Part shown: positions 26,262-36,375 of the stretch, piece after piece
Numbering within the stretch: position 1 is the stretch's first letter
How the letters are laid out: every line of letters begins with the position of its first letter
DNA from: G963663615 sp963663615
GTDB lineage: Bacteria; Bacteroidota; Ignavibacteria; Ignavibacteriales; Melioribacteraceae
Reading direction: 5' to 3'
Assembly: GCA_963663615.1 (NCBI GenBank)
Contig: OY760517.1
Coordinates: 2,604,001 to 2,668,000 of the forward strand
DNA length: 64,000 bases
Notes under the pieces: model-generated
Told to the model about the DNA's origin: nothing
Seen by the model: only the letters and a program-made list of their open reading frames with translations
Databases searched by the model: none
Translations under genes and position numbers: made by a program

Positions 26262-27179
26262 TTATAGTTTACTTATAATCTCATCTTTAATCCGGGTAAT
26301 GTCATCAGAACAACCTACTTTCATCCACTGTATATCAGCATATCTGCGGAACCATGTAAATTGTCGCTTGGCAAATCGGCGGGTATTTCTTTTAATAAGC
26401 TCAATAGCTCTTTGAAGAGAATATTCATTATTAAGGTAAGGAATAAGCTCCTTGTAACCGACAGTATTAAGGGCATTTACATTAGGCTGGTAACCTTTTG
26501 AAAGTACGCTTTTAAGCTCATTAAGCAAACCCTGCTCAACCATTAAATCTACCCGGGTTTCTATATTTTTGTAAAGAACATCACGCTCCCACTCCAGTCC
26601 GTAAAAATAGAACTCAAGATCAAGCTCTCTAACATATTCTTCCTGATGTTTCCAAATTGGTACTTTGGTAAGGTGATAAACCTCAAGTGCACGCATAACC
26701 CGCTTCCAGTTTTGGGGAAGCATCTTTTCAGCACTTTGAGGATCAGTTTTTACCAGCATTTCGTAAATATACTCATCACCATATTGATCGCGTAACTTAT
26801 TTAGATAAGACCTGTATTCAGGATCAGTATCAACCCCTTCAAAAATGCCTTGTAAAACCGCATGAATATATAAACCTGTTCCCCCTGCTACAACAGGAAT
26901 TTTACCATTGTGATGCAATTTTTCTATAATTCCGAGCGAATCATTCTCGAATTTGCTGGCGGAATAATCTTCATCAGGATTCAATATATCTATTAAATGG
27001 TGTGGCACCTTTTTTAGTTCATCTTTAGTTGGTTTGGCTGTACCAATTGTAAGATATTTATAAATTTGCCTGCTATCGGCAGATATAATCTCTGTATTTA
27101 ATTCTTTAGCTACTTCAATTGCAAGTGTGGTTTTACCTGAACAGGTTGGACCCGCAATTACTATTACTCTTCTTTCCAT
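26262..27179 (-). CDS. miaA: tRNA dimethylallyltransferase
   Basis: A 305-residue enzyme that adds dimethylallyl to N6 of A37 in tRNAs reading UNN codons. The P-loop is GPTCSGKTTLA near residue 9; ISADSRQIYKYLTIGTAKPT and VVAGGTGLYIHAVLQG are the DSRQ and GGTG family signatures, and the C-terminal RRFAKRQFTWFRR matches the tRNA-binding end. It overlaps the upstream pcm gene by 16 bases. The length is normal. Confidence 0.96.
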   Translation of the reverse strand: MERRVIVIAGPTCSGKTTLAIEVAKELNTEIISADSRQIYKYLTIGTAKPTKDELKKVPHHLIDILNPDEDYSASKFENDSLGIIEKLHHNGKIPVVAGGTGLYIHAVLQGIFEGVDTDPEYRSYLNKLRDQYGDEYIYEMLVKTDPQSAEKMLPQNWKRVMRALEVYHLTKVPIWKHQEEYVRELDLEFYFYGLEWERDVLYKNIETRVDLMVEQGLLNELKSVLSKGYQPNVNALNTVGYKELIPYLNNEYSLQRAIELIKRNTRRFAKRQFTWFRRYADIQWMKVGCSDDITRIKDEIISKL

Positions 27180-27802
27180 GCATCTTCACCAATTAGCGGA
27201 ACGAATACAAAACCGGGAATAGTATAATATTCATAAGCATTTTCATTCATTCTCGTTATAACCTCAATATTCTGAATTTTTCTTTCTCCCACAGGAATAA
27301 CAAGTTTTCCTCCCACTGCAAGCTGTTCCTTCAGTAGTTCGGGCACAACCGGCGCAGCAGCAGTTACAATTATTCTGTCGTAGGGAGCATACTCAGGGTA
27401 GCCAACTGAACCATCACCAAACAAACAATTGGTTTTGTAACCAAGCGATTTCAGGAGTTTTTCAGTTCGCTCAAATAAAAATTTGTTACGTTCAATCGAA
27501 AACACATTACAACCAAGCTCCTCCAAAATAGCAGCCTGGTAACCTGAACCTGTACCAATTTCAAGTACACAACAACCCGAAAACACTTCAAGGGCAATCG
27601 TCATAACAGCAACAGTATAGGGTTGCGAAATAGTTTGCCCAAATCCTATTTTCAGGGCACTGTTATCCCAGGCAAAATCGCTATATTCATCAGGTACAAA
27701 CAAATTACGCTCGGTAATCCTGATAACTTCCAGTACAGCTTTATCCTTAATACCCGATTTAATTAATTCCGCAACAAGATTTTCTTTTTCTTTCTCAAAC
27801 AT
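27164..27802 (-). CDS. pcm: Protein-L-isoaspartate O-methyltransferase
   Basis: A 212-residue SAM-dependent repair enzyme that methylates L-isoaspartyl residues in damaged proteins. The N-terminal FVPDEYSDFAWDNSALKIGFGQTISQPYTVA is the family signature (quoted in parts: DNSALKIGFGQTISQPYTVA). SAM motif I is VLEIGTGSGYQAAIL, and post-motif regions YDRIIVTAAAP and GGKLVIPVG follow. It overlaps miaA by 16 bases, so the two are translationally coupled. It is divergent from the UPF0316 gene. Confidence 0.95.
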   Translation of the reverse strand: MFEKEKENLVAELIKSGIKDKAVLEVIRITERNLFVPDEYSDFAWDNSALKIGFGQTISQPYTVAVMTIALEVFSGCCVLEIGTGSGYQAAILEELGCNVFSIERNKFLFERTEKLLKSLGYKTNCLFGDGSVGYPEYAPYDRIIVTAAAPVVPELLKEQLAVGGKLVIPVGERKIQNIEVITRMNENAYEYYTIPGFVFVPLIGEDAWKEE

Positions 27803-27862
27803 ATTTTATTTATTTCGATAAAACGATTATGAAATTATATCATTTATTACGAGACATTCAAG

Positions 27863-28378
27863 ATGGATTTGGTTTTAGGTGCCCTTTTAATAATGTTAAT
27901 GCGTATGAGCGATGTAACTATTGGTACATTCCGCATGATTCTGGTTGTTCAAAGTAAAAAGTATATGGCAGCAACCGCCGGTTTTTTTGAGGTTCTTATC
28001 TGGATTTTTGCGATGAGGTACATTGTTGACCACATGGATCAGACTATTAACCTTATTGGGTATGCAGCAGGTTTTGCAATTGGTAATTTGCTCGGTATTT
28101 TCCTTGAGGAAAAAGTTGCAATGGGTTATGTTCAACTTAATCTTATTTCGCAAAAACACTCGGTTGAAATTGTTGAGGAATTAAGAGCTGCAAGATTCGG
28201 TGTGACTGTAATTCCTGCCGAAGGATTTGAGGGACATATCAATTTGGTTATGGTTATTATTAAACGTAAAAACCTTACAAAGGTTAGAAAACTTATTGAA
28301 ATGATCGACCCTGATGTGTTTATTACTATACAACACTCACGTCCGTTCAGAGGATTTATTCACGCCTCAAGAAAATAA
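27863..28378 (+). CDS. UPF0316 (DUF2179/DUF5698) membrane protein
   Basis: A 171-residue protein with three N-terminal membrane segments (about residues 3-23, 36-56 and 64-84) and a cytosolic C-terminal DUF2179 domain (FGVTVIPAEGFEGHINLVMVIIKRKNL). The segment RMSDVTIGTFRMILVVQSKKY followed by EVLIWIFAMR is the UPF0316 pattern (first part longer than needed; key residues are D-V-T-I-G-T-R). Function is unknown; DUF2179 domains may bind small ligands. It is monocistronic between a divergent promoter region and a strong hairpin. Confidence 0.85.
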   Translation: MDLVLGALLIMLMRMSDVTIGTFRMILVVQSKKYMAATAGFFEVLIWIFAMRYIVDHMDQTINLIGYAAGFAIGNLLGIFLEEKVAMGYVQLNLISQKHSVEIVEELRAARFGVTVIPAEGFEGHINLVMVIIKRKNLTKVRKLIEMIDPDVFITIQHSRPFRGFIHASRK

Positions 28379-28383
28379 TTTTG

Positions 28384-28407
28384 CCTGCACCGGATTCCCG
28401 GTGCAGG
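28384..28407 (+). terminator. Perfect 10-bp hairpin after UPF0316 gene
   Basis: CCTGCACCGG and CCGGTGCAGG pair perfectly around ATTC, six bases after the stop codon. The tail AATTAACTTAAAT has little T-run, so termination may rely on the stable stem. Confidence 0.65.
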
Positions 28408-28686
28408 AATTAACTTAAATATTGATACCTTATGACTTCCTTGTCACTTTGATGTGGCACCAATACGACTTCTCGGGTAGGTTGCCCGGTAAGTTGCTCT
28501 GGATTCCTCATCCTTTAACGTTCAATTATTGTGCCATGCAATATATTCCAACAATAAAGTTAACCTTCCCAGATTGTTTCAGTAAAAGCCTCATCATGGG
28601 ATATAAACTTTAAACAATTGGTGGATATTACCCAGGTAAGAAGAGAGTGTTGCGGCAAAATATGCAGATAATATCAAGATAATATT
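28408..28686. other. Non-coding gap, nothing recognised
   Basis: Between the UPF0316 terminator and the pirin gene I see no convincing gene, RNA or repeat. A 63-codon plus-strand frame (28422-28613) has no family resemblance or ribosome site. It may hold the pirin terminator, but no strong hairpin stands out. Confidence 0.5.
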
Positions 28687-29394
28687 TTACTGCATCGGTA
28701 CTTCTATAAAAAGCAAGCTGGTATTTTTTATGGCATCAACAGTAAATGAATCCGTATCAGTTATACCAATAGCATCCCTGGTATAAAGCTGCTCACCACC
28801 AACCGATATTTCTCCTTCAATTACAACAAGATATACGCCATTACCACTTTTATTTAGCTTGTACTCAAGGGTTTTGTCTTCGGTAAAATCAATTCGATTT
28901 AACCACGCATCCTGGTTTATAAAGAGACTTTCTCCATTCTTTTCAGGGGAAGCAATTAACTGCAATCTGTTGTTTCTTCCAGCCGGTTCAAATCTTTTTT
29001 GTGCATATGCAGGCTCAAGATCATTTTCACGAGGAAATATCCAGATCTGGAATAACTTGAGCTCTTCATCACTCAAATTATGTTCGGAATGATATACACC
29101 TTTTCCGGCAGTCATAACCTGTACTTCACCAACACTAAGTGTTTCCCTGCTCCCCATACTATCCTGATGTGTAATTGAGCCTTCAAGTGGTATTGTAATA
29201 ATTTCCATATTCTTATGCGGATGCGTTTCAAATCCTGAATGAGAAGCAACTCTGTCGTCATTAAGTACTCGCAGCAAACCAAATCCCATTTTATCAGGAT
29301 CATAATATTGCGAAAAGCTAAAATAATAAGTTGGTTTTAACCAGCCGTAATCTGCTGAACCTCTATCTTCCGATCTATGTACTATGGTATTCAT
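28687..29394 (-). CDS. Pirin-family bicupin protein
   Basis: A 235-residue protein with two cupin halves. The N-terminal half shows the pirin signature: FGLLRVLNDDRVASHSGFETHPHKNMEIITI, with metal ligands in HPHKNME, then GVYHSEHNL (His and Glu). The key residues are H-x-H and the later H-x-x-E/H set that binds iron. Members such as YhhW have quercetinase activity in vitro; others are redox sensors. It is divergent from the vWA protein gene across 265 AT-rich bases that must hold both promoters. Physiological role unknown. Confidence 0.9.
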   Translation of the reverse strand: MNTIVHRSEDRGSADYGWLKPTYYFSFSQYYDPDKMGFGLLRVLNDDRVASHSGFETHPHKNMEIITIPLEGSITHQDSMGSRETLSVGEVQVMTAGKGVYHSEHNLSDEELKLFQIWIFPRENDLEPAYAQKRFEPAGRNNRLQLIASPEKNGESLFINQDAWLNRIDFTEDKTLEYKLNKSGNGVYLVVIEGEISVGGEQLYTRDAIGITDTDSFTVDAIKNTSLLFIEVPMQ

Positions 29395-29659
29395 TTTTTA
29401 TCCTTTCATGTAAATATTATTTTTATGTCGTTTATTTATAAGTTAAACGATAATTCTGCCTTTTAGGTTCCATTTGCAGATATTTTATCTTTTTGTTTGC
29501 CAGAAATTAATAATATCACTACCGGAACACTTTAGCCTAAACTACTTTATAATGTAAAAATAAAGTAATTGTTCTAAGTATTGTTTTGTTATATATTTAC
29601 AATTACTTTACATAGCATTCATATCAGGGCAATAAAATACAACTAAAGAGGTACAGATT

Positions 29660-31546
29660 ATGAAGAAAATTATATTACTAATTTTAACTGCTTGTTCATT
29701 AGTATTCGGGCAAGATTTCGGTACTTTAACAGGTTCAGTAATCGACAAGGAAACCGGTGAAAAACTGATCGGGGCAAATATTGTTCTCCAAGCCAAACAG
29801 ATTGGTGCTACAACGGATGCTAATGGTGAATACCTTATTTCCAATATCCCTCCTGGCAAATATAATATATCTGTAAGCTATATTGGTTATTTACAATTCA
29901 CACTTAGCAATTATATAGTTAGTGCTGGCATTACAGATACTGTTAACTTTGCACTTTCACCAGGCACAATAATCAATGAAGAAGTTGTAGTAACTGGTGA
30001 ACGAATGAATGTAAGTCAAAATATCGCTGCTTCAATTGCAATTGTAGATGGAAAGCATAAGAATCATAATGCTGGTAGAAAGAAATATATGTCAGTTACC
30101 AGCAATTACCAACCGGCACACAATACAAACGAATTTAGCAAAATTGATGATAATCCATACTTTAATTCTATTGAACAGCCACTTTCAACCTTTTCAGCGG
30201 ATGTTGACGTTGCCTCATATAGCACTTGCCGAAGATTCCTGACGCATAGCCATTTACCTTACAAGGATGCAGTAAGAATTGAAGAATTTATAAACTACTT
30301 TAGTTATGATTACAAAAAGCCAAAGGGTGATAATCCACTCTCCATAAACCTTGAATATTCCGAATGTCCATGGAATAATGAGCATAAACTTGTACATATT
30401 GGTCTAAAAGGAAAAGAACTTGAAAAGAGAGAAAATATACCAAATAATCTGGTGTTCCTGCTTGATGTTTCCGGCTCTATGAATTACCCTGATAAATTAC
30501 CTTTGCTTAAAAGATCGTTTGAGATGCTTGTAGATCAGCTTGGTGAAAATGACAGGGTGGCAATTGTTGTTTACGCTGGTAGTGCAGGATTAGTATTACC
30601 TTCAACTTCGGGTGAAAATAAGACGAAAATAATTCATGCAATTACCAATCTTACTGCTGGTGGCAGCACCGCGGGTGGAGATGGTATAAAACTGGCTTAT
30701 AAGGTTGCCGAAGAAAACTTTATTGATGGTGGTAATAACAGGGTTATCCTGGCTACTGATGGAGACTTTAACATTGGTATATCTTCTACCTCGGAGCTGG
30801 AACGCCTTATTGAAAAGAAAAGAGAATCTGGTGTTTACCTTACTGTGCTTGGGTTTGGACTGGATAACCTTAAAGATAACCGTATGCAGACTCTTGCCGA
30901 TAAGGGTAATGGTAACCATGCATATATAGATAACCTACTTGAAGCTAAAAAAGTGCTCGTAAACGAAATGAACTCAACACTCTTTACTATTGCAAAGGAT
31001 GTTAAAATTCAGGTTGAGTTTAATCCTGCGAAAGTAAAATCCTACCGCCTTGTTGGATATGAAAACAGATTACTTAATAACAAGGATTTTGAAGACGATA
31101 CAAAAGATGCTGGCGAAATTGGTTCCGGACATACTGTTACAGCGTTATACGAAATTATACCAAACGATGGTAAACTTAGTGACTCCGACTTAAAGTATGT
31201 TGAGTCAAAGATTAAAGACTCGGCTTTAAGCTCGGATGAGTTGTTGACTGTAAGGATTCGTTATAAACAGCCTGATGGAGATAAGAGTAAAGAGTTCTCT
31301 GAAGTGCTAAAGGATGCCCCAAACAAATTGGATAATTCTTCTGAAAACTTCCGATGGTCAGCAGCAGTAGCCGAATTTGCATTGTTGCTCCGGGAATCGG
31401 AATACAAGGGTAATGCAAATATTGCTGAAGTTAAAAAACTTGCACGTTCAGCTCAGGGCGAAGATAAATTTGGTTACCGTAATGATTTCCTTACACTTGT
31501 AAATCATGCAGAAGTAGCCATTGAAAGAAAACTTGAGAGAGAATAA
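29660..31546 (+). CDS. Exported vWA-domain protein with carboxypeptidase-like regulatory domain
   Basis: A 628-residue surface or periplasmic protein. After a signal peptide (residues 1-18) comes a carboxypeptidase-regulatory-like beta-sandwich (about 22-105, GSVIDKETGEKLIGANIVL). Residues about 165-255 match the vWA-associated N-terminal domain (YFNSIEQPLSTFSADVDVAS), and the vWA domain (about 260-430) has an intact MIDAS, DVSGSMN, for a divalent metal. The C-terminal part (RIRYKQPDGDKSKEFSEVL...) is DUF3520-like. This YfbK-like architecture is common in Bacteroidota; a protein-binding role is likely, partner unknown. Confidence 0.88.
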   Translation: MKKIILLILTACSLVFGQDFGTLTGSVIDKETGEKLIGANIVLQAKQIGATTDANGEYLISNIPPGKYNISVSYIGYLQFTLSNYIVSAGITDTVNFALSPGTIINEEVVVTGERMNVSQNIAASIAIVDGKHKNHNAGRKKYMSVTSNYQPAHNTNEFSKIDDNPYFNSIEQPLSTFSADVDVASYSTCRRFLTHSHLPYKDAVRIEEFINYFSYDYKKPKGDNPLSINLEYSECPWNNEHKLVHIGLKGKELEKRENIPNNLVFLLDVSGSMNYPDKLPLLKRSFEMLVDQLGENDRVAIVVYAGSAGLVLPSTSGENKTKIIHAITNLTAGGSTAGGDGIKLAYKVAEENFIDGGNNRVILATDGDFNIGISSTSELERLIEKKRESGVYLTVLGFGLDNLKDNRMQTLADKGNGNHAYIDNLLEAKKVLVNEMNSTLFTIAKDVKIQVEFNPAKVKSYRLVGYENRLLNNKDFEDDTKDAGEIGSGHTVTALYEIIPNDGKLSDSDLKYVESKIKDSALSSDELLTVRIRYKQPDGDKSKEFSEVLKDAPNKLDNSSENFRWSAAVAEFALLLRESEYKGNANIAEVKKLARSAQGEDKFGYRNDFLTLVNHAEVAIERKLERE

Positions 31547-31555
31547 GTTTTAATA

Positions 31556-31591
31556 GTTTACAGGTATCTATCATCCCTGATACCTGTAAAC
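31556..31591 (+). terminator. 13-bp hairpin after vWA gene
   Basis: GTTTACAGGTATC (31556-31568) and GATACCTGTAAAC (31579-31591) are perfect inverted arms around TATCATCCCT, ten bases after the stop. No clear T-run follows. Confidence 0.65.
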
Positions 31592-31929
31592 CTTACCTCA
31601 TTGAATGTTTTACTAGTAAAACCAACCTGGTAGCTATATACCCATGCTGAACATACGTTAATCTTTTACCAGGCTTCAGCATTTTACAATCTTATTTCTC
31701 CCCTCAATTAGTCCAATATTTTGCGAGTCTCGGCGAGAAGACATATTTGTAGAAACCTTACAAGAATAAAGATTTTAGCCCCAGAAGGGTGACCTAAAAA
31801 AATACTCTCGAATAACAACAACCGTATTTATTACAACTTTTTACAAACTTTAACTGTTTTATTATGTAACTTTTCAAATAATACCTACGTCCTAATTGAC
31901 AAACGCTAAAAAAATTTCCGGGGTTTAGA
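31592..31929. other. Non-coding region upstream of RND efflux genes
   Basis: About 340 bases without a credible gene. It should contain the promoter of the efflux operon. I see no palindromic operator, riboswitch or repeat that I could defend; only a short CTCGGCGAG inverted element near 31732. Confidence 0.5.
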
Positions 31930-33129
31930 ATGAACAAATCAGTTTTGCAAATTATACTTGTTATTTCACTAGTGGCTGTTGGCTCGTTGGGATTTTTATA
32001 TCTTGGGTCGGCAGAAAAGGAAAGTGAAAAGAAAAAGGATAAACCTGAGGCAAGGATAGTTGAAGTTGCAAACGTTAAATTTAAAGATGTGAATGTTGAG
32101 ATTGAAGGTAATGGAGTTGTTGAATCTCAGAGAACACTTGATATTATTTCGGAAGTTACAGCGAGAGTTGTATTTGCAAAAAATGATCTTAAGAATGGAA
32201 CTTATGCTGCCAAAGATGAAGTAATTATTGAATTCGACAAACGTGAAGCTGAAAACACATTATACTCTTTACGTTCTGATTTTATAAATTCAGTAGCTTC
32301 AGTATTACCGGAGCTTAAGGTTGAAAACTCTGATATTTACGAAAAGTGGTATAACTATTTTACTTCGCTTGGACTTGAAAACACTTGTCCTGATTTGCCA
32401 ATGGTAACAAATTCACAAGAGAAAATTAAAATTAGTTCGAAGAATATCTTTACAAAATATTTTGCGGTAAAAAACCAGGAGATTATTGTATCGCGCCATA
32501 CTATTAAAGCTCCATTTACCGGTTATCTAAAATCGAATGGTATTCTCGAAAACAGCTATGTTTCAAGAGGACAAAATCTGTTTACAATTCATGACGCACA
32601 AAATCTTGAAATTGCCGTGCCATTGTTAATGCAGGAATACAACCTCATCAACTTCAGCAAATCACCAAAAGTCAGAATATATGGAAATGAGAACGCTGAT
32701 GAATCAGTAACAGGCAGAATATTACGCAAGGATACAAAGCTTAACCGAAACACTCAAACTATTGATGTTTACGTTCTTTTTCGCAATGAAAATATGAGAG
32801 GCGAGTTTTTACCAGGCAATTATGTTCACGTTGATATCGAAGGTAAACGATTTCACGATGTAGCACTTGTTCCGCGTTATCTTATCTCGAATGAAAATAC
32901 TATCTACACCATGGAAGATAGCGTACTTGGTAAAGTAGCTATTGATATAATCACTAGTCAGGGCGATAAAGCAGTAATTGCAAAAACAATTCCGGAGAAT
33001 ACAAAACTTGTTACAACTATTCTTCAGAAACCTTTGATTGGTATGCCAATACAGACGTCTGATATGGCAATGGCAAATGAAAAGGAAACAGCTGATTCTA
33101 TTAACACAGGTAGTCTTGCTGTAAAATAA
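31930..33129 (+). CDS. RND efflux periplasmic adaptor (membrane fusion protein)
   Basis: A 399-residue HlyD-type adaptor linking an inner-membrane RND pump to an outer-membrane channel. An N-terminal membrane anchor (residues 6-25, VLQIILVISLVAVGSLGFLY) is followed by a split lipoyl/barrel-sandwich domain (VVESQRTLDIISEVTARVVF, then SRHTIKAPFTGYLKSNGI) around a helical hairpin, and a beta-barrel domain (GRILRKDTKLNRNTQTIDVYV, with DTKLNRNTQT conserved). The permease gene follows after 73 bases, with a hairpin between them. No outer-membrane factor gene is present in the window. Confidence 0.9.
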   Translation: MNKSVLQIILVISLVAVGSLGFLYLGSAEKESEKKKDKPEARIVEVANVKFKDVNVEIEGNGVVESQRTLDIISEVTARVVFAKNDLKNGTYAAKDEVIIEFDKREAENTLYSLRSDFINSVASVLPELKVENSDIYEKWYNYFTSLGLENTCPDLPMVTNSQEKIKISSKNIFTKYFAVKNQEIIVSRHTIKAPFTGYLKSNGILENSYVSRGQNLFTIHDAQNLEIAVPLLMQEYNLINFSKSPKVRIYGNENADESVTGRILRKDTKLNRNTQTIDVYVLFRNENMRGEFLPGNYVHVDIEGKRFHDVALVPRYLISNENTIYTMEDSVLGKVAIDIITSQGDKAVIAKTIPENTKLVTTILQKPLIGMPIQTSDMAMANEKETADSINTGSLAVK

Positions 33130-33140
33130 AAATTTCTTCT

Positions 33141-33165
33141 GCGGTCTTTCTGGGGGGAAGACCGC
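33141..33165 (+). terminator. Hairpin between adaptor and permease genes
   Basis: GCGGTCTT and AAGACCGC form an eight-base-pair stem around TCTGGGGGG. The tail TCCTCCTGTTT has no run of T, so it is more likely an intercistronic stability or attenuation element than a full terminator. Confidence 0.5.
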
Positions 33166-33202
33166 TCCTCCTGTTTAACTTAAGTTTAAGGAATATTTTA
33201 AG

Positions 33203-36200
33203 ATGAAAAACTTTATAAATTATTTTATAAAGCACTCGGTAATTACTAACTGGGTTATGATAGTTATTATGGCAGCAGGGATATTTGGACTGGTTAATAT
33301 TAACCGCCGACTGGATCCCAAAGCTGAAGAAGAGTTCATTGATATTAACCTACCCTTTCCCGGTGCTTCAGCAATTGAGGTAGAAGAAGGCATTGTAATT
33401 AAAATTGAAGAAAATCTTCGTGGTGTTGAAGGCATAGAAAAAATATATTCCAATTCTTCCGATGGATATGGATGGATTGGTGTGGAAATACAGCAGGATT
33501 ATGATATGAACAAAGCTTTGCAGAATATAAAGAACTCTGTAAACTCGGTTAATTCATATCCAACAGCAGCTGAAAAACCGGTTGTTTACCAGACAACCAG
33601 ATGGAACCGTGCAATAATGTTGACTATACACGGACCCGAAGACCTGTTTACCCTAAAGAAAATTGTTGAAGAGTTTAGAGATGAATTATTAGCTACCGGC
33701 AAAATTTCAAATATCAATATGTGGGGCTTGCCTTCAAGAGAAATAACCGTAACCATTTCGCCTGAAGATCTTATTAGGTATAAGTTAACAATAAGCGAAA
33801 TTGCCAATGCCATACGAGATGCAAATCTGAATATTTCATCAGGCTCAGTAACTACCGATAAGGAAGTTATTTTAATACGCTCGTATAACAAAAAATACCA
33901 GGCGAAAGAACTGCTTAATATTGAAGTTACAAACTCAATTAACGGTAAAAAAATTCTGCTTTCCGATATTTGCACAGTTACCGAAAACTGGCCTGAAAAT
34001 ATGTTCTACTCCGAGTACAACGGAAAAAAATCCGTAGGCTTTAATGTGATGTACAATAACAACGAAGATGTTATTGAAATAGATAAAATTACCACAGAAA
34101 TGGCAGAGAGGTATGAACAGAAGTATGGTGGGTTAATTGAGTTTAATACTTTTATAAAAGAAGTTGACCAGCTTCAGGAAAGAATTGACCTACTCTCCAC
34201 TAACGGATTTATCGGGTTAGTACTCGTACTTGTTATTCTTAGCCTTTTCCTTAATATACGTCTTGCCTTCTGGGTTGCACTCGGTATTCCAATATCACTG
34301 CTTGGAATGTTCTTTGTATTATGGGTATTGGATATTAGCCTTAACCAGATGAGTTTATTTGGAATGATTATGGTAATTGGTATCCTCGTTGATGATGGTA
34401 TTATTATTGGCGAAAGTATCTATTCCCAATTCGAAAAGTATGGCAAACCGCCTATTCAGGCAGCAATTGATGGCACACTTGAAGTAATAAAACCGGTTGC
34501 TATATCTATTCTTACTACTATTGTTGCGTTTATTCCATACTTCTACTTTTATGGCGAACTTAAAAAACACGTTTGGCAGATTGCCGCAGTAGTAATTATA
34601 GCTTTATTATTTTCATTGATTGAGGCAATTCTTATTCTGCCTGCACACCTTGCACATTCAAAAGCCATTTTGGCTCAGGAAGAAAAAAAGAAAAATATTT
34701 TCTCGAAGGCACGAGCAGGATTAGACAGGTTTGTAGGTTTTATTATAAATAATCTGTACAAACCGGTACTAGATTTTGGATTACGCAACCGATATGCAGT
34801 CTCGGTATCAGTATTAGCAGTTATACTACTTATCGCAGGATTGTTCCAGGGCTCGCATGTACGAATGCAATTTTTCCCTGAGCTTGAGCCTCCATATGCA
34901 AGAATTCAGGCTGAACTTCCTGCCGGTACTTCCGCAGAAGTTGCCCATGGAATAAGGGTTAAACTCATTGAAGAAGCTCTTGCCTTTGCCAGCGAATTTG
35001 AAGATACGGCTAACGGTGTTGTTAATCCGATTCGTAACTTTACATCATGGCGTAACGGTAGCACAATAAATGTATTTTTTGTTCTGCCGGGAGCAGCCGA
35101 AAGAGATTATACCATCGGTGAATTTAGTCATCAGCTTGGTGAATATATAGGGACATTCCCCGAAGCAGAAAATGTTACGGTTGCTGGATGGAATTTTGGC
35201 GGACACCCAATTTCGGTACGCTTTATCAGTCACGATTATACCCAGCTTATGAAAGCCAAAGAGCTATTAAAGGAAGAACTTAATCAAATTGTTGGTGTTA
35301 CCGACATTCAGGATGATACCCCTCTCGGTAATAATGAGTTTATTGTTGAACTTAAACCTAAAGGTAAAGCTCTTGGTTTTACCTTACGCGACTTAACTTC
35401 ACAACTACGACAAGGTTTTTATGGTCAGGAAGTTATGAGATTACAGCGGGGCAGGGATGAGTTAAAACTATGGGTTCGCTTTAACAAGGAAGACAGAATT
35501 GCAGTTCATCAGATTGAAAACCTCAAAGTCCGAACTCCACTTGGTGAATATGTTCCATTTAAGGAAGTTGCAGATTATAAAATTCAACGAAGCCTAAAAC
35601 GAATTCGTCATGAAAACGGACAACGCAGCATAAGCGTTTGGGCTGCTCTTGACTATGCAAAAAATGACCAGGGAGTAGTGCTTAAGGAGCTAAATAACGT
35701 TATTGTTCCTCGTGTGCTTTCACAAGTTGATGGTGTTAGAAGAGAGTTTGGTGGTCAGCAGGAATATGTTGAAAAAATGGTAGCCTCTATTCAGTATAGC
35801 ATGGCAATTGCTCTGCTTGTAATGTTTACAATACTTATGTTCCTGCTTAAATCATACTGGCAAACCACATTAATTATGTCACTTATTCCACTCGGCTTGA
35901 TCGGTGCAGTTATTGGTCATGCTATAGTTGGAATACCTCTATCTATCCTTTCATTCCTCGGAATTGTTGCACTTGCCGGTATTATAATAAACGATTCGGT
36001 TGTGTTTGTCGATAAGTATAATAACCTTGTTGCCGAAGGTGCTGATATTCATGCCGCATTGCTTGAAGCAGGTACTTCCCGCTTCAGACCAATTATATTA
36101 ACGACTATAACTACTGCTGCCGGATTAGCACCTATTATTATGCTTACCAGTGAACAGGGGCAGTTCCTTGTTCCAATGGCTGTTTCTGTTGCATTCGGAC

Positions 36201-36346
36201 TAATCTTTGGTACATTTTTAACTCTGTTAATGTTACCAGCCGCTTTATTCGTTATAAATGACATCCGTTTATTCATTACAAATAAAATTATGGGTAAAAA
36301 CAAACAACGATATGAGCTGGAACCAGCATTCCAGGAAAAAGATTAA
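33203..36346 (+). CDS. RND efflux permease (AcrB/MexB-type)
   Basis: A 1047-residue proton-driven inner-membrane pump with the expected 12 membrane helices: one near the N-terminus, then two large periplasmic loops before helices 2-6 and 8-12. Motifs include LDPKAEEEFIDINLPFPGAS at the first loop, GIPISLLGMFFVLW, VIGILVDDGIIIGESI (helix 4, with paired Asp for proton relay) and GIVALAGIIINDSVVFVDKYN (helix 10). The substrate cannot be predicted; the acidic helix-4 pair suggests a drug or organic-solvent type more than heavy metals. It is cotranscribed with the adaptor and followed by a strong terminator. Confidence 0.93.
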   Translation: MKNFINYFIKHSVITNWVMIVIMAAGIFGLVNINRRLDPKAEEEFIDINLPFPGASAIEVEEGIVIKIEENLRGVEGIEKIYSNSSDGYGWIGVEIQQDYDMNKALQNIKNSVNSVNSYPTAAEKPVVYQTTRWNRAIMLTIHGPEDLFTLKKIVEEFRDELLATGKISNINMWGLPSREITVTISPEDLIRYKLTISEIANAIRDANLNISSGSVTTDKEVILIRSYNKKYQAKELLNIEVTNSINGKKILLSDICTVTENWPENMFYSEYNGKKSVGFNVMYNNNEDVIEIDKITTEMAERYEQKYGGLIEFNTFIKEVDQLQERIDLLSTNGFIGLVLVLVILSLFLNIRLAFWVALGIPISLLGMFFVLWVLDISLNQMSLFGMIMVIGILVDDGIIIGESIYSQFEKYGKPPIQAAIDGTLEVIKPVAISILTTIVAFIPYFYFYGELKKHVWQIAAVVIIALLFSLIEAILILPAHLAHSKAILAQEEKKKNIFSKARAGLDRFVGFIINNLYKPVLDFGLRNRYAVSVSVLAVILLIAGLFQGSHVRMQFFPELEPPYARIQAELPAGTSAEVAHGIRVKLIEEALAFASEFEDTANGVVNPIRNFTSWRNGSTINVFFVLPGAAERDYTIGEFSHQLGEYIGTFPEAENVTVAGWNFGGHPISVRFISHDYTQLMKAKELLKEELNQIVGVTDIQDDTPLGNNEFIVELKPKGKALGFTLRDLTSQLRQGFYGQEVMRLQRGRDELKLWVRFNKEDRIAVHQIENLKVRTPLGEYVPFKEVADYKIQRSLKRIRHENGQRSISVWAALDYAKNDQGVVLKELNNVIVPRVLSQVDGVRREFGGQQEYVEKMVASIQYSMAIALLVMFTILMFLLKSYWQTTLIMSLIPLGLIGAVIGHAIVGIPLSILSFLGIVALAGIIINDSVVFVDKYNNLVAEGADIHAALLEAGTSRFRPIILTTITTAAGLAPIIMLTSEQGQFLVPMAVSVAFGLIFGTFLTLLMLPAALFVINDIRLFITNKIMGKNKQRYELEPAFQEKD

Positions 36347-36375
36347 ACTTCAGTAAAAGTATCCATTCCTCTAAG

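Noticed and set aside
28422..28613. 63-codon plus-strand frame
   Set aside because: No family resemblance, no ribosome site and no coding signal that I can see.
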